DNA from: Oceanihabitans sp. IOP_32
GTDB lineage: Bacteria > Bacteroidota > Bacteroidia > Flavobacteriales > Flavobacteriaceae
Assembly (NCBI RefSeq): GCF_009498295.1
Contig: NZ_CP040813.1
Location: forward strand, 1,247,001 to 1,311,000
Direction of reading: 5' to 3'
Length of the DNA stretch: 64,000 nucleotides
Both the position numbers and the translations under genes were made by a program. This document shows positions 56,647 through 64,000 of this stretch, one piece after another. A model generated the notes under the pieces. That model was not told the DNA's origin. It was given only the letters and a program-made list of their open reading frames with translations, and did no database searches. Each line of letters starts with the position of its first letter. Position 1 is the first letter of the stretch.

Positions 56647-57816
56647 TTATAAATCTAGCACTTTTACTGTCTGTCCATTTTTAACAGTTCTAGCGCCTTC
56701 TTTAACAACCTCTGCACCGTCGTTTACACCCTCTAAAACCTCGATAATATCGCCTTGTGTTCTGCCCGTTTCAATAATAACTCGTTCGGCAACCCCTATG
56801 TTATTTCCGTTTTTATTATTCACAACATAAATGTATTGATCGCCGTTGGCATTTTCTGATATGATATTTAAAGGGACTAAAAGCGCCTCTTCATTTGTAT
56901 AATCGTTAATTTTAAGCCTTGCCGTTAAATTGGGTTTTATAATTTTATTTTTATTTGGCACGGCAACTTCTATTTTAAAGGTTCGGTTGGCTGGATTTAT
57001 AAAATTCCCTACTTGCCTTATTTTAGAGTCTATAGTTTTACCTAAAACAGGAAACTCAACTTTTACATTTTTATTAACTGTTACATCATTTAAATAACTC
57101 TCTGGAACATCAGTTTTAATGTACATATCGCTAAGATTTACAATGCGCATTAATTGCGTTTGCCCAGCGTTTACAACACTACCTTGATCTGTGATCACAT
57201 CGTCTATAATTCCAGAAAACGGTGCCCTAACCACTGTTTTAGCAATTTGTTGTTTTATTTGATTTACAGCCTCTGCTTGAGCTTCGTAGTTAGATTTTGC
57301 TTGTAAATACTGTATCTCGCTTCCAATTTTTTGATTCCACAATCGCTCTTGACGTTCGAAAGTTGTTTTGGCTAAATTGGTTTGAATTTCGGCTTGTGCC
57401 AATTGTTGACTTAAGCCGCCATCGTCAATTTTTGCTAAAACTTCACCTTTTCTAACCTTTTGCCCTTCTTTTACATAAACTTTAGTAAGCACGCCATTGT
57501 ATTCTGGATACAACACGAGCAGATTTTTAGTGTTTACATTTCCTTGCAATTCTAGATAATGTTTAAACACCTCTTTTTTAAGCTTGAATGTGGTCACTAA
57601 AGGCACGTTTTTAACAGTGTCTAAAACCCTAATTCTGTCGTCTAACTGCTTTAATTGCGCTGCAATGTTTTGCTGCTGTCCAACAAGCTCTGCTCGTTTT
57701 AACCGCATAGCTTCTAAATTATCTGAGGCTATTATAGTTTCCACCGATTGTTTTTTATCGCCAGAACAGGAGGTTATAAAAAGCGTTACCATTAAAATTG
57801 AATAAAGTAATTTCAT
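56647..57816 (-). CDS. RND efflux periplasmic adaptor lipoprotein (HlyD/MFP family)
   Basis: The 389-residue membrane fusion protein has a lipoprotein signal (SILMVTLFITSC) and a coiled region near residues 35-70. A split biotinyl-lipoyl domain follows (GVLTKVYVKEGQKVRKGEVLAKIDDGG and VVRAPFSGIIDDVITDQGSVV), with a helical hairpin between (QLAQAEIQTNLAKTTFERQ). Beta-barrel and membrane-proximal domains complete it. It bridges the RND pump and the outer-membrane TolC protein. It lies 59 bases upstream of the pump in the same operon. Confidence 0.95.
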   Translation of the reverse strand: MKLLYSILMVTLFITSCSGDKKQSVETIIASDNLEAMRLKRAELVGQQQNIAAQLKQLDDRIRVLDTVKNVPLVTTFKLKKEVFKHYLELQGNVNTKNLLVLYPEYNGVLTKVYVKEGQKVRKGEVLAKIDDGGLSQQLAQAEIQTNLAKTTFERQERLWNQKIGSEIQYLQAKSNYEAQAEAVNQIKQQIAKTVVRAPFSGIIDDVITDQGSVVNAGQTQLMRIVNLSDMYIKTDVPESYLNDVTVNKNVKVEFPVLGKTIDSKIRQVGNFINPANRTFKIEVAVPNKNKIIKPNLTARLKINDYTNEEALLVPLNIISENANGDQYIYVVNNKNGNNIGVAERVIIETGRTQGDIIEVLEGVNDGAEVVKEGARTVKNGQTVKVLDL

Positions 57817-57848
57817 GTGCGTTATTTTTCTTATTATTTTGACTGCTT

Positions 57849-59189
57849 TTAATCTATTTGATTTAATACCGTTTCTAATGCTGCTTTTTTGTTTATAACA
57901 TCCAGCATGGCTTGTAAAAATTCTTGTTGTACGGTGTATAGTTGTGTTTGAGCCTGTCTTAGGTCAAAACTACTTGCAATACCCTCAAAAAACTTGGTTT
58001 GGTTTTTCTTTTCAATACGTTCGGCTAAGTTTAAATTTTGCTTTTTATTAAAATAATCTTCAACAGCAAATTGATAATCGCTTTTTGCCGATGCAATTTG
58101 AAGTTTTAATTTCTGTTCGGTTTCGGTTAAGGTTTCTTGAGCTATTTCCAAATTAATTTTAGCGCGTTGTGTTGCAGCGCCTCGACCACCAGAACTAAAA
58201 ATAGGAATATTCATGCTCACACCAAACATGGAAGAACCAAACCAATTTTGTTCTTTTTTTAAAAAATCGAAATCTTCACCAAACCCAGAATACCCTGCAT
58301 TAAGAAATGCTCTTAATGTTGGCAAGGCTTTACTTTTTTCTAGTTTTAAAAAGAGCTCTTTAGCTTTTGTTTCGTTTAATGAAATTTTATAATCCAAGGT
58401 GTTTTCAATGTTTTCTTCAGCGTTAAGCAAATCTAAACCCAGATTTTGCGCTGTTAAACTTTCTAGGTTATCTGTAAGGACGGTATTCGTGTTTAGATCT
58501 GCACCCAAGGTTATATTCAACATTTGGTAAGCCAAAGTCTTTAAGCGCGTGGTATTATTTAAATTACTTTCTAATCCAGCCAATGTTATTTGTAATTGTT
58601 CAACACTTTCTTCATCGGTTAAACCGTTTTCAAAAATTTTGCTCGTTTCATTGAGATTATTCTTTAAAACAGAAATATTGCGTTGTAAAATACCTATACT
58701 TTCTTCTGCAAGAAGTACATTTCCGTAGGCATTAATCACCGCTTTTCTTACCTCTAAATCTGTTTTTTCTTTGGCATTTTTTGAAACTTCTAAAAACACT
58801 TTGGCCGATTGTAAGGCGACTAGATAAGAGCCATCAAAAATTAATTGATCTAACACCACAGTACCAGTCATCGTTTGTTTTGTACCAAAAGCCACCTCTG
58901 CAAACTCTCCCGGATTACCCCCAAAAAACTCTGCTGGTAGCAAAGAGACTTGTTGTTTTAACCAATTATTATAATCTATATTAGCACTAATATTTGGTAA
59001 GCCTATGGTTGTCGTTTCCCACTTCTCTTTTTCTGCTGCTTTAATATCTAGGGCTGCAATTTTTGAGGTTCTACTGTTTTCTATAGCGTAATCTATGGCC
59101 TCTTGTAACGAAAAAGATTGTTTGTTTTCTTGCGCATATACCAATATAGAACAGAATAAACTAAAAATTAACATTAGTTTGCTTTTCAT
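57849..59189 (-). CDS. TolC family outer-membrane efflux protein
   Basis: From the ATG at 59189 the protein has 446 residues with a Sec signal peptide (MKSKLMLIFSLFCSILVYAQ). The longer ATG at 59249 would read 20 residues into the tetR gene and hide the signal. Two OEP repeats of coiled-coil helices are visible (SLQEAIDYAIENSRTSKIAALDIKAAEKEK and IASSFDLRQAQTQLYTVQQEFLQAMLDVINKKAALE). The start overlaps the tetR stop as ATGA, so translation is probably coupled. It forms the outer-membrane channel for the pump downstream. Confidence 0.95.
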   Translation of the reverse strand: MKSKLMLIFSLFCSILVYAQENKQSFSLQEAIDYAIENSRTSKIAALDIKAAEKEKWETTTIGLPNISANIDYNNWLKQQVSLLPAEFFGGNPGEFAEVAFGTKQTMTGTVVLDQLIFDGSYLVALQSAKVFLEVSKNAKEKTDLEVRKAVINAYGNVLLAEESIGILQRNISVLKNNLNETSKIFENGLTDEESVEQLQITLAGLESNLNNTTRLKTLAYQMLNITLGADLNTNTVLTDNLESLTAQNLGLDLLNAEENIENTLDYKISLNETKAKELFLKLEKSKALPTLRAFLNAGYSGFGEDFDFLKKEQNWFGSSMFGVSMNIPIFSSGGRGAATQRAKINLEIAQETLTETEQKLKLQIASAKSDYQFAVEDYFNKKQNLNLAERIEKKNQTKFFEGIASSFDLRQAQTQLYTVQQEFLQAMLDVINKKAALETVLNQID

Positions 59190-59797
59190 TGTTTTTTGGG
59201 CTTTGATGTTATAAATTGTTTTAATATTTCGAGTCCTTTTGGGGTACAAATACCACGTAAATGATATTCTAAATAATCGTGAATAATCATATTTGACGAG
59301 AATAGTTCTAAAGGAAACAAGTCTCGGTCTTTAATTACAATCATACTATTAAAGTATAATCGCGCTATAAAATCGACATTGATAGAATCTCTGTACAACC
59401 CCTGTTTAATACCTCTATTTAAATTACTAATTACACAGGTTTGCATTATTTCAAATTGTTTGCTTTTTATGTCTTTAAATATTTTTGGGTAATATTTTTT
59501 TAACTCGTGCTGCGGAGACGATTTCTCATCTTTTAAATGCTCTAAAACAAATTGTTTAATACTGTACACCTCTTCAATAGGATTTTTTTCTAAAGCGCAA
59601 ATGTGGTCGATACCGCAAGAAACCGTTACAAACAACTTGTGGGTAGCAGCCTCAACCAGTTTCGTTTTATTTGCAAAATGCTGATAAATTGTTTTTTTTG
59701 ATATCCCTAAAGCAGTAGCAATATCATCCATGGTAACACTTTTAAATCCCAAGTTTAAAAACAACTCTGTGGCACAAATTAATATTTTCTCCCTCAT
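59186..59797 (-). CDS. TetR family transcriptional regulator of the efflux operon
   Basis: From the ATG at 59797 the protein has 203 residues. The first 50 are the TetR helix-turn-helix (REKILICATELFLNLGFKSVTMDDIATALGISKKTIYQHFANKTKLVEA). The rest is an all-helical ligand-binding domain. The ATG at 59836 would add 13 residues upstream of a TAATTTCG promoter-like box. It is first in the operon with the TolC, adaptor and RND genes, joined by an ATGA overlap, so it probably represses its own operon and responds to a pump substrate. Confidence 0.93.
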   Translation of the reverse strand: MREKILICATELFLNLGFKSVTMDDIATALGISKKTIYQHFANKTKLVEAATHKLFVTVSCGIDHICALEKNPIEEVYSIKQFVLEHLKDEKSSPQHELKKYYPKIFKDIKSKQFEIMQTCVISNLNRGIKQGLYRDSINVDFIARLYFNSMIVIKDRDLFPLELFSSNMIIHDYLEYHLRGICTPKGLEILKQFITSKPKKQ

Positions 59798-59906
59798 AAT
59801 GCTTGCGAAATTACGACAGAAAACTTTATAAAACAAAAAAGTTTCCTCAGTTTAATATTTTTTTAATAACATGAACATTCCAGTTTTTAATTATGGCGAT
59901 TTACGT

Positions 59907-59914
59907 TATTTTTG
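59907..59914 (+). promoter_or_regulatory. TAnnTTTG -7 box four bases before the polyprenyl synthase start
   Basis: TATTTTTG ends four bases before the ATG at 59919; it excludes the upstream ATG at 59871. Confidence 0.6.
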
Positions 59915-59918
59915 CATC

Positions 59919-60893
59919 ATGCATACTACAGAAAAATACCGAGCAGAATTTATTTCATTTTTAGACAATCATACCATTGTAAAAGAACCCCTAAGTTTAT
60001 ACAAGCCTATTCAATATATTTTAAATTTAGGTGGTAAGAGATTACGACCAGTTTTAACACTAATGGCAGCCGATATTTTTAATAACGACTACCAAAAGGC
60101 TTTACCAGCGGCCTTAAGTATTGAGGTCTTTCATAATTTCTCTTTAGTACATGACGATATTATGGACGATGCGCCATTACGTCGTGGCCAAAAAACCGTA
60201 CACGAAAAATGGAATATAAATACTGGTATCCTGTCTGGTGATGCCATGCTCATTATGGCTTATCAGCTGTTTGAAAACTACGAGACTAACACTTTTCAAA
60301 CTCTAGCAAAACTATTTAGTAAAACGGCCTTAGAAGTTTGTGAAGGCCAACAATACGATGTAGATTTTGAGAATAGAAGCGATGTAACGGTTAGTGAATA
60401 TTTAAAAATGATTGAATACAAAACGGCTGTCCTCGTTGCGGCAGCCTTGAAAATGGGAGCTATTGTGGCTCAAGCCTCTATTGAAGATCAAAACAACATA
60501 TACGAATTTGGTAGAAACTTAGGCATTGCTTTCCAACTTCAAGACGATTATTTAGATGCTTTTGGAGATCCTAAAACCTTTGGAAAACAGGTAGGTGGCG
60601 ATATTATTGAAAATAAAAAAACATACCTATATATTAAAGCTCTTGAATTTTCGAATAAAGCAGACCAAGAGGAATTGCAAAAAATATTCTCTAATAACTA
60701 TAAAGCTTCTAAAGATAAAATAGATATTGTAAAGCAAATCTTTAAAGCTTCCGGCTCGGCTGAAGCCACAAAACAAGCCATTGAAGCGTATACCAAAAAA
60801 GCCTTTTTGGTTTTAGAGGGTTTACAGATATCTGAGGACAAAAAAACACTTCTAAAAAACTTTGGCAACGACTTAATGAATAGAACGGTTTAA
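59919..60893 (+). CDS. Polyprenyl synthetase (trans-isoprenyl diphosphate synthase)
   Basis: The 324-residue enzyme adds isopentenyl diphosphate units to an allylic diphosphate. The first aspartate-rich motif is DDIMD (79-83), followed by APLRRG; the second is QDDYLDAFGD. GGKRLRP (38-44) is the substrate-binding start of the family. Product chain length cannot be read reliably; medium chains for menaquinone or GGPP are both possible. The start at 59919 is supported by the promoter box. A small gene overlaps its stop codon by one base. Confidence 0.93.
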   Translation: MHTTEKYRAEFISFLDNHTIVKEPLSLYKPIQYILNLGGKRLRPVLTLMAADIFNNDYQKALPAALSIEVFHNFSLVHDDIMDDAPLRRGQKTVHEKWNINTGILSGDAMLIMAYQLFENYETNTFQTLAKLFSKTALEVCEGQQYDVDFENRSDVTVSEYLKMIEYKTAVLVAAALKMGAIVAQASIEDQNNIYEFGRNLGIAFQLQDDYLDAFGDPKTFGKQVGGDIIENKKTYLYIKALEFSNKADQEELQKIFSNNYKASKDKIDIVKQIFKASGSAEATKQAIEAYTKKAFLVLEGLQISEDKKTLLKNFGNDLMNRTV

Positions 60894-61240
60894 TGCGACT
60901 ACCAACTACTTTTGATGCTTTAGTTGACCAAGCCAATCAATTAAATTTGTACCCCAAATTGATCCAACAACTCAATAAAGATTTTTTATTGGCCAATATC
61001 GATATGGATTTCCATGAAGAAGTTTTACCCACAAGTTTAAAGCTTTTATTACACGAAACCGTTTACAAACTTATTCAAAACAATTTTTCAGAATACCTAA
61101 ATCTACTTTACATTATTGATGTTTCTGAACCTAAAATAAAACGTTTAGACGGTAGTGATATGCGGCAACTATCAGAAGAAGTTACCTTTCTCATTCTTCA
61201 GCGCGAGTGGCAAAAAGTTTGGTATAAAAACAGGTTTTAA
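60893..61240 (+). CDS. Conserved-looking small protein coupled to polyprenyl synthase
   Basis: The 115-residue soluble protein is mostly predicted helix, without cysteines and without a signal peptide (RLPTTFDALVDQANQLNLYPKLIQQLNKDFLLANIDMDF). I recognise no named domain. Its ATG overlaps the TAA of the synthase (TAATG), a sign of translational coupling and joint expression. The tail (SEEVTFLILQREWQKVWYKNRF) is basic and aromatic. Function unknown. Confidence 0.7.
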   Translation: MRLPTTFDALVDQANQLNLYPKLIQQLNKDFLLANIDMDFHEEVLPTSLKLLLHETVYKLIQNNFSEYLNLLYIIDVSEPKIKRLDGSDMRQLSEEVTFLILQREWQKVWYKNRF

Positions 61241-61369
61241 ACAAAAACTTCCTAATCCCGATACAATTCTTCCCACAAAAATTAATAGATAACAAACTCT
61301 ATTTCAAATTAGTAAATATTTAAATAGTCGCCATCTTAAAAAGATTTTTTTTAAACAACAAATAAGTAT

Positions 61370-61377
61370 TACTTTTG
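61370..61377 (+). promoter_or_regulatory. TAnnTTTG -7 box of a candidate small RNA
   Basis: TACTTTTG, with no ORF downstream but a structured region and a terminator ending at 61540. Confidence 0.5.
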
Positions 61378-61381
61378 GCTA

Positions 61382-61540
61382 AATAAATATTACTACTTAT
61401 GGTTTAGGTTCCCATTTCTGGCCGATTTAGGACGCGAAAAGAACTTAAAATTGTAATACCATAATGCAGTAATATCAACATGAGTTTTTATTGGATTTAG
61501 TCTTAAAAGCCCTCGTAAACATGCGTTACGTGGGCTTTTT
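61382..61540 (+). ncRNA. Candidate structured small RNA, possibly 6S-like
   Basis: About 159 bases run from a promoter box to a terminator without an ORF. Nested pairings form one long imperfect hairpin: ATATTACT (61387-61394) with AGTAATAT (61468-61475), TTATGGT (61397-61403) with ACCATAA (61458-61464), and TTTAGGTTC (61403-61411) with GAACTTAAA (61441-61449). A further GGCTAAAT/ATTTAGTC pairing (61377-61384 with 61495-61502) may close the structure. The size and shape recall 6S RNA, which mimics open promoter DNA and binds RNA polymerase; a 6S-Flavo class has been described. The identity is not established. Confidence 0.5.
61505..61539 (+). terminator. Terminator of the candidate small RNA
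   Basis: AAAAGCCC-t-CGTAA pairs with TTACG-t-GGGCTTTT around seven bases and ends in T residues. The preceding gene ends 265 bases upstream, so it more likely serves the small RNA. Confidence 0.75.
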
Positions 61541-61616
61541 AATTGGTAACAAACAAGTCAGCCTTATCGAATCCCTAAATTTATCTGGCAAACTAAATAT
61601 CCATAAAAAATCACTA

Positions 61617-61829
61617 GTGTCCGATTAAAAATATTATAATGCTGTCAATCCTTTTAAAATTAAGAACTTTGCACGTTTTTTAAAATGTCACCTTGCTTAT
61701 TTGAATTAATTATTAAGATTTAAAGGAGCTATTTTGTTAATTAAAGCACTTCTGTTTATCAGTTAGTTAGAATAAAGTCTTGGTTCTTATGTCTATTAGC
61801 GAAGCGGTCTTATGTCTTTTGTCGGACAT
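61617..61829. repeat. Possible insertion-element remnant with GTGTCCGA/TCGGACAT ends
   Basis: GTGTCCGA (61617-61624) and TCGGACAT (61822-61829) are inverted ends (seven of eight pair) around about 200 bases with no intact ORF. TCTTATGTCT also occurs twice near the right end. This could be a decayed IS or MITE, or chance. The rest of 61541-61980 shows nothing else. Confidence 0.25.
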
Positions 61830-61980
61830 TAATGATAAAAAATAAAAGCTTGCATAAGAATAATACACAACTCTCGCAGCAAAACCTCGTTACCAATGTT
61901 TAAAAACACGAAAAACAATCAAATTTCAATTAAAAGCTACTTTTAATTAAGATAATTTTATCCCATATAAAATAAAGTTT

Positions 61981-61988
61981 TATCTTTG
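61981..61988 (+). promoter_or_regulatory. TAnnTTTG -7 box of the Rrf2 gene
   Basis: TATCTTTG ends 12 bases before the ATG at 62001, giving a leader of only a few bases. Confidence 0.6.
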
Positions 61989-62000
61989 TAGCCTTATTAC

Positions 62001-62444
62001 ATGCAAAATATGTTTTCTAAAGCTTGCGAATACGGTATTAAAGCATCTATTTTTATTGCTATAAACTCTTTTGAGGGTAAACGCGTGAGCCCTAAAGAAA
62101 TAGCACTAGAAATAGATTCACCACAGGCCTTTACCGCGAAAATTTTACAAGCCTTGGTAAAACACAATATCGTAAACTCTGTGAAAGGTGCTCATGGTGG
62201 TTTTGAAATGGATAAAAACAAAATTGCCAACGTAAAACTTAGTCATATTGTAAATGCCATTGATGGCGATTCTATTTACAAGGGTTGTGGTCTGGGTTTA
62301 CATACTTGCAATGAAGCGCATCCTTGCCCTGTACACGAAAAGTTTAAAACCATTCGAGACGAGTTAAAACACATGCTAGAGCACACTAGTTTAGAGGAAT
62401 TAGCACTAGATATAAAATCTGGCACTTCCTTTTTAAAAGTATAA
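62001..62444 (+). CDS. Rrf2 family regulator, NsrR-like with three-cysteine cluster site
   Basis: The 147-residue protein has the Rrf2 winged helix (FSKACEYGIKASIFIAINSFEGKRVSPKEIALEIDSPQAFTAKILQALVKHNIVNSVKGAHGGFEM). Three cysteines, Cys96, Cys103 and Cys109 (CGLGLHTCNEAHPC), match the cluster-binding spacing of NsrR or IscR. With a RIC protein directly downstream, a nitric-oxide- or iron-sulfur-responsive repressor is likely. An ATG three codons in is a possible alternative start. Its promoter box lies just upstream. Confidence 0.88.
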   Translation: MQNMFSKACEYGIKASIFIAINSFEGKRVSPKEIALEIDSPQAFTAKILQALVKHNIVNSVKGAHGGFEMDKNKIANVKLSHIVNAIDGDSIYKGCGLGLHTCNEAHPCPVHEKFKTIRDELKHMLEHTSLEELALDIKSGTSFLKV

Positions 62445-62495
62445 AAAAAATTTGAGTATAAATAGGATAAGAATATCCGAAATAAATAAATAGTT

Positions 62496-63227
62496 ATGGA
62501 AACATTACAAAAAGATTCAGAAAAACAAATTGCACAATTTGTAGCCGAAGATTATAGAACAGCCGCAGTATTTTCAAAATATAAAATAGATTTTTGCTGT
62601 AACGGGAATAGATCCATTCAAGAAGCTTGCGAAAAAAAAGGAATAGATAGTGCAATTTTAATAGATGAACTTCATAGCGTTTTAAGCGTTAAAGGAGAAC
62701 AGTCTATAGATTATAAATCGTGGCCATTAGATTTGCTAATCGATTATATTGAAAAAAAACATCACCGCTATATTGAGGAAAAAACACCTGTATTACAACA
62801 GTTTTTAAATAAATTATGCCGTGTACACGGTGAGCGTCATCCAGAATTACACAAAATAAACGAACTGTTTACCGCATCGGTAGGCGATTTGGCATCACAC
62901 TTAAAAAAAGAGGAACTTATATTATTCCCTTTTGTAAAAAAATTGGTTGCTGCTAAATTAAAACAAACCGCAGTAGAATCGCCACAGTTTCAAACGGTTG
63001 AAAACCCAATTGAAACGATGATGCAAGAACACGATAACGAAGGGGAGCGTTTTAGAGAAATTGCTGAACTTACAAATAATTACAACCCGCCAGCAGACGC
63101 CTGTAATACCTACAGAGTAGCCTTTGCTATGTTGGAAGAATTTGAAAAAGATTTACACCTACACATCCATTTAGAAAATAACATTTTATTTCCTAGAGCT
63201 ATAAAACTAGAGCAACAATTTGCTTAG
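62496..63227 (+). CDS. Iron-sulfur cluster repair di-iron protein RIC (ScdA/YtfE family)
   Basis: RIC proteins repair Fe-S clusters damaged by nitric oxide or peroxide. The 243-residue protein has the N-terminal ScdA domain with FCCNG (33-37) and a C-terminal hemerythrin-like bundle. Di-iron ligands are spread over KKHHRYIEEK, HGERHPEL, HLKKEELILFPF, QEHDNEGERF and HLHIHLENNILFPR. It is 51 bases after the Rrf2 gene and probably under its control. The length is normal for full-length RIC. Confidence 0.95.
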   Translation: METLQKDSEKQIAQFVAEDYRTAAVFSKYKIDFCCNGNRSIQEACEKKGIDSAILIDELHSVLSVKGEQSIDYKSWPLDLLIDYIEKKHHRYIEEKTPVLQQFLNKLCRVHGERHPELHKINELFTASVGDLASHLKKEELILFPFVKKLVAAKLKQTAVESPQFQTVENPIETMMQEHDNEGERFREIAELTNNYNPPADACNTYRVAFAMLEEFEKDLHLHIHLENNILFPRAIKLEQQFA

Positions 63228-63258
63228 CAAAAGTCAATTTTTATCTGTTTTGTAAATT

Positions 63259-63299
63259 ATTCCAGAAGGTTATTCAATTAATCATCTGGAATTTTTTTT
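63259..63299 (+). terminator. Terminator after the RIC gene
   Basis: ATTCCAGA pairs with TCTGGAAT around 18 bases and leads into eight T. It separates the Rrf2-RIC pair from the membrane gene that follows. Confidence 0.75.
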
Positions 63300-63372
63300 A
63301 TAACATTGTTATTGGCATTATTTCAAGCTGACTCACTCTTACAAATGAATTTATAAAGCTAAAAAAAATAAT

Positions 63373-64000
63373 ATGATGCTTAAAAAGCTCACAATTGTAT
63401 GTTTAATTAATTTTTTAATCGCCGCCTTAATGGGTTTGGCGCTACGCTATTCGTTTATTGGTGATATCCATGTGAATTATCGGTTTCTAACTCATGCTCA
63501 TTCGCATGTAGCCATGTTAGGCTGGGTGTATTTAATGCTTTACGCTTTATTGGTTTATTATTTTATACCAGTTAAACATCAAGTTTTTAATTTTTTGTTT
63601 TGGCTTACAGAGATTTCGGTAATTGGGATGATGATAAGCTTCCCCATTCAAGGCTACGCTACCATTTCCATAACATTTTCAACCTTACATATTTTTTGCA
63701 GTTACTACTTTGTGTATTTAATTTGGAGACACCACAAAACCAAGTCGACCGCTACCTCGCGCTTATTAAAAACATCTCTGTTGTTTATGCTTATGTCTAC
63801 CTTGGGGGTATGGTGTCTTGGCCCTGCTGTTTCCATGCTTGGGCAAGCTTCGGCTTTTTATCAAATAGCCATACAATTCTTTTTACATTTTCAGTTTAAC
63901 GGCTGGTTTTTAATAGCGGTTATTGCTGTGTTTTTTCATTTTCTAAACATTCCCGATTCTAAACTTTTTAGGGCGTTTTTTGCATTACTCATACTATCAA
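63373..64000 (+). CDS. Multi-pass membrane protein, partial (heme-copper-oxidase-subunit-I-like helices)
   Basis: The frame opens at ATG 63373 (or 63376) and runs off the window without a stop; at least 209 residues are visible. There are about six hydrophobic helices. THAHSHVAMLGWVYLMLYALL is a histidine-rich helix start of the kind seen in the heme-copper oxidase subunit I/nitric oxide reductase NorB superfamily and in NnrS-like proteins; later HFQFNGWFLIAVIAVFFHFL repeats the theme. With RIC and an Rrf2 regulator upstream, a role in NO stress or respiration is plausible. The assignment is tentative because the C-terminus is missing. Confidence 0.7.
   Translation, partial: MMLKKLTIVCLINFLIAALMGLALRYSFIGDIHVNYRFLTHAHSHVAMLGWVYLMLYALLVYYFIPVKHQVFNFLFWLTEISVIGMMISFPIQGYATISITFSTLHIFCSYYFVYLIWRHHKTKSTATSRLLKTSLLFMLMSTLGVWCLGPAVSMLGQASAFYQIAIQFFLHFQFNGWFLIAVIAVFFHFLNIPDSKLFRAFFALLILS

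Noticed and set aside
63600-63899. Plus-strand frame of 99 codons near the right edge
   Set aside because: It lies in another frame of the real membrane protein gene that starts at 63373 and runs off the window.

Overview
The window looks like chromosomal DNA of a marine-type Flavobacteriaceae (Bacteroidota). The support is its low GC, the many TAnnTTTG promoter boxes typical of Bacteroidota, an alternative complex III (ActABCDEF) operon joined to cytochrome oxidase genes, carboxypeptidase-regulatory-domain TonB receptors, DUF2723 and DUF3341 proteins, and gene neighbourhoods common in flavobacteria. Genus and species cannot be fixed from the sequence alone.

Layout. 1-2050 is accessory DNA: the tail of a frameshifted IS91-type (HUH, double-tyrosine) transposase with hairpins at its right end, then two single-gene units on the minus strand bracketed by inverted repeats. 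2171-6793 holds an S9 prolyl-oligopeptidase-type peptidase, a cytochrome P450 and ruvB. 7056-18821 is one long minus-strand respiratory operon, actA-actB-actC-actD-actE-actF-coxB-coxA, carrying electrons from quinol through ACIII to an aa3-type oxidase. A SPOR-domain protein diverges from it. 20113-24737 is rimP-nusA-infB, with a terminator-like hairpin and two short upstream ORFs in its leader, followed upstream by tRNA-Gln(TTG). 25210-29183 is a DUF2723 membrane glycosyltransferase-like gene plus a polysaccharide deacetylase. 29222-36042 holds a thioredoxin-fold protein without active-site cysteines, a metallophosphoesterase, a TonB receptor with a beta-helix lipoprotein, and cutC. 36232-46409 holds dgt, a divergent LysR/LysE pair split by a small inverted-repeat element, dxs and tadA with back-to-back promoters, a small membrane protein, a ClC protein lacking both coupling glutamates, and aspS. 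46751-52589 is a tandem pair of paralogous TonB receptors. 53060-59797 is a TetR-TolC-HlyD-RND efflux operon. 59919-61240 is a polyprenyl synthase and a coupled small gene. 61370-61540 is a candidate structured small RNA. 62001-64000 is a nitric-oxide/iron-sulfur stress group: an Rrf2 regulator, a RIC (ScdA/YtfE) di-iron repair protein, and a membrane protein running off the window.

The least explained material is between the genes. A 155-265 bp interspersed repeat with ATACCAA...TTGGTAT ends has five copies and one remnant, and one copy supplies the stop codon of lysE. The candidate small RNA has its own promoter and terminator. The rimP leader has an unusual layout. Three genes carry the promoter box exactly four bases before the start codon, which suggests leaderless transcripts. 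No CRISPR array, prophage or classical antiphage island was seen.
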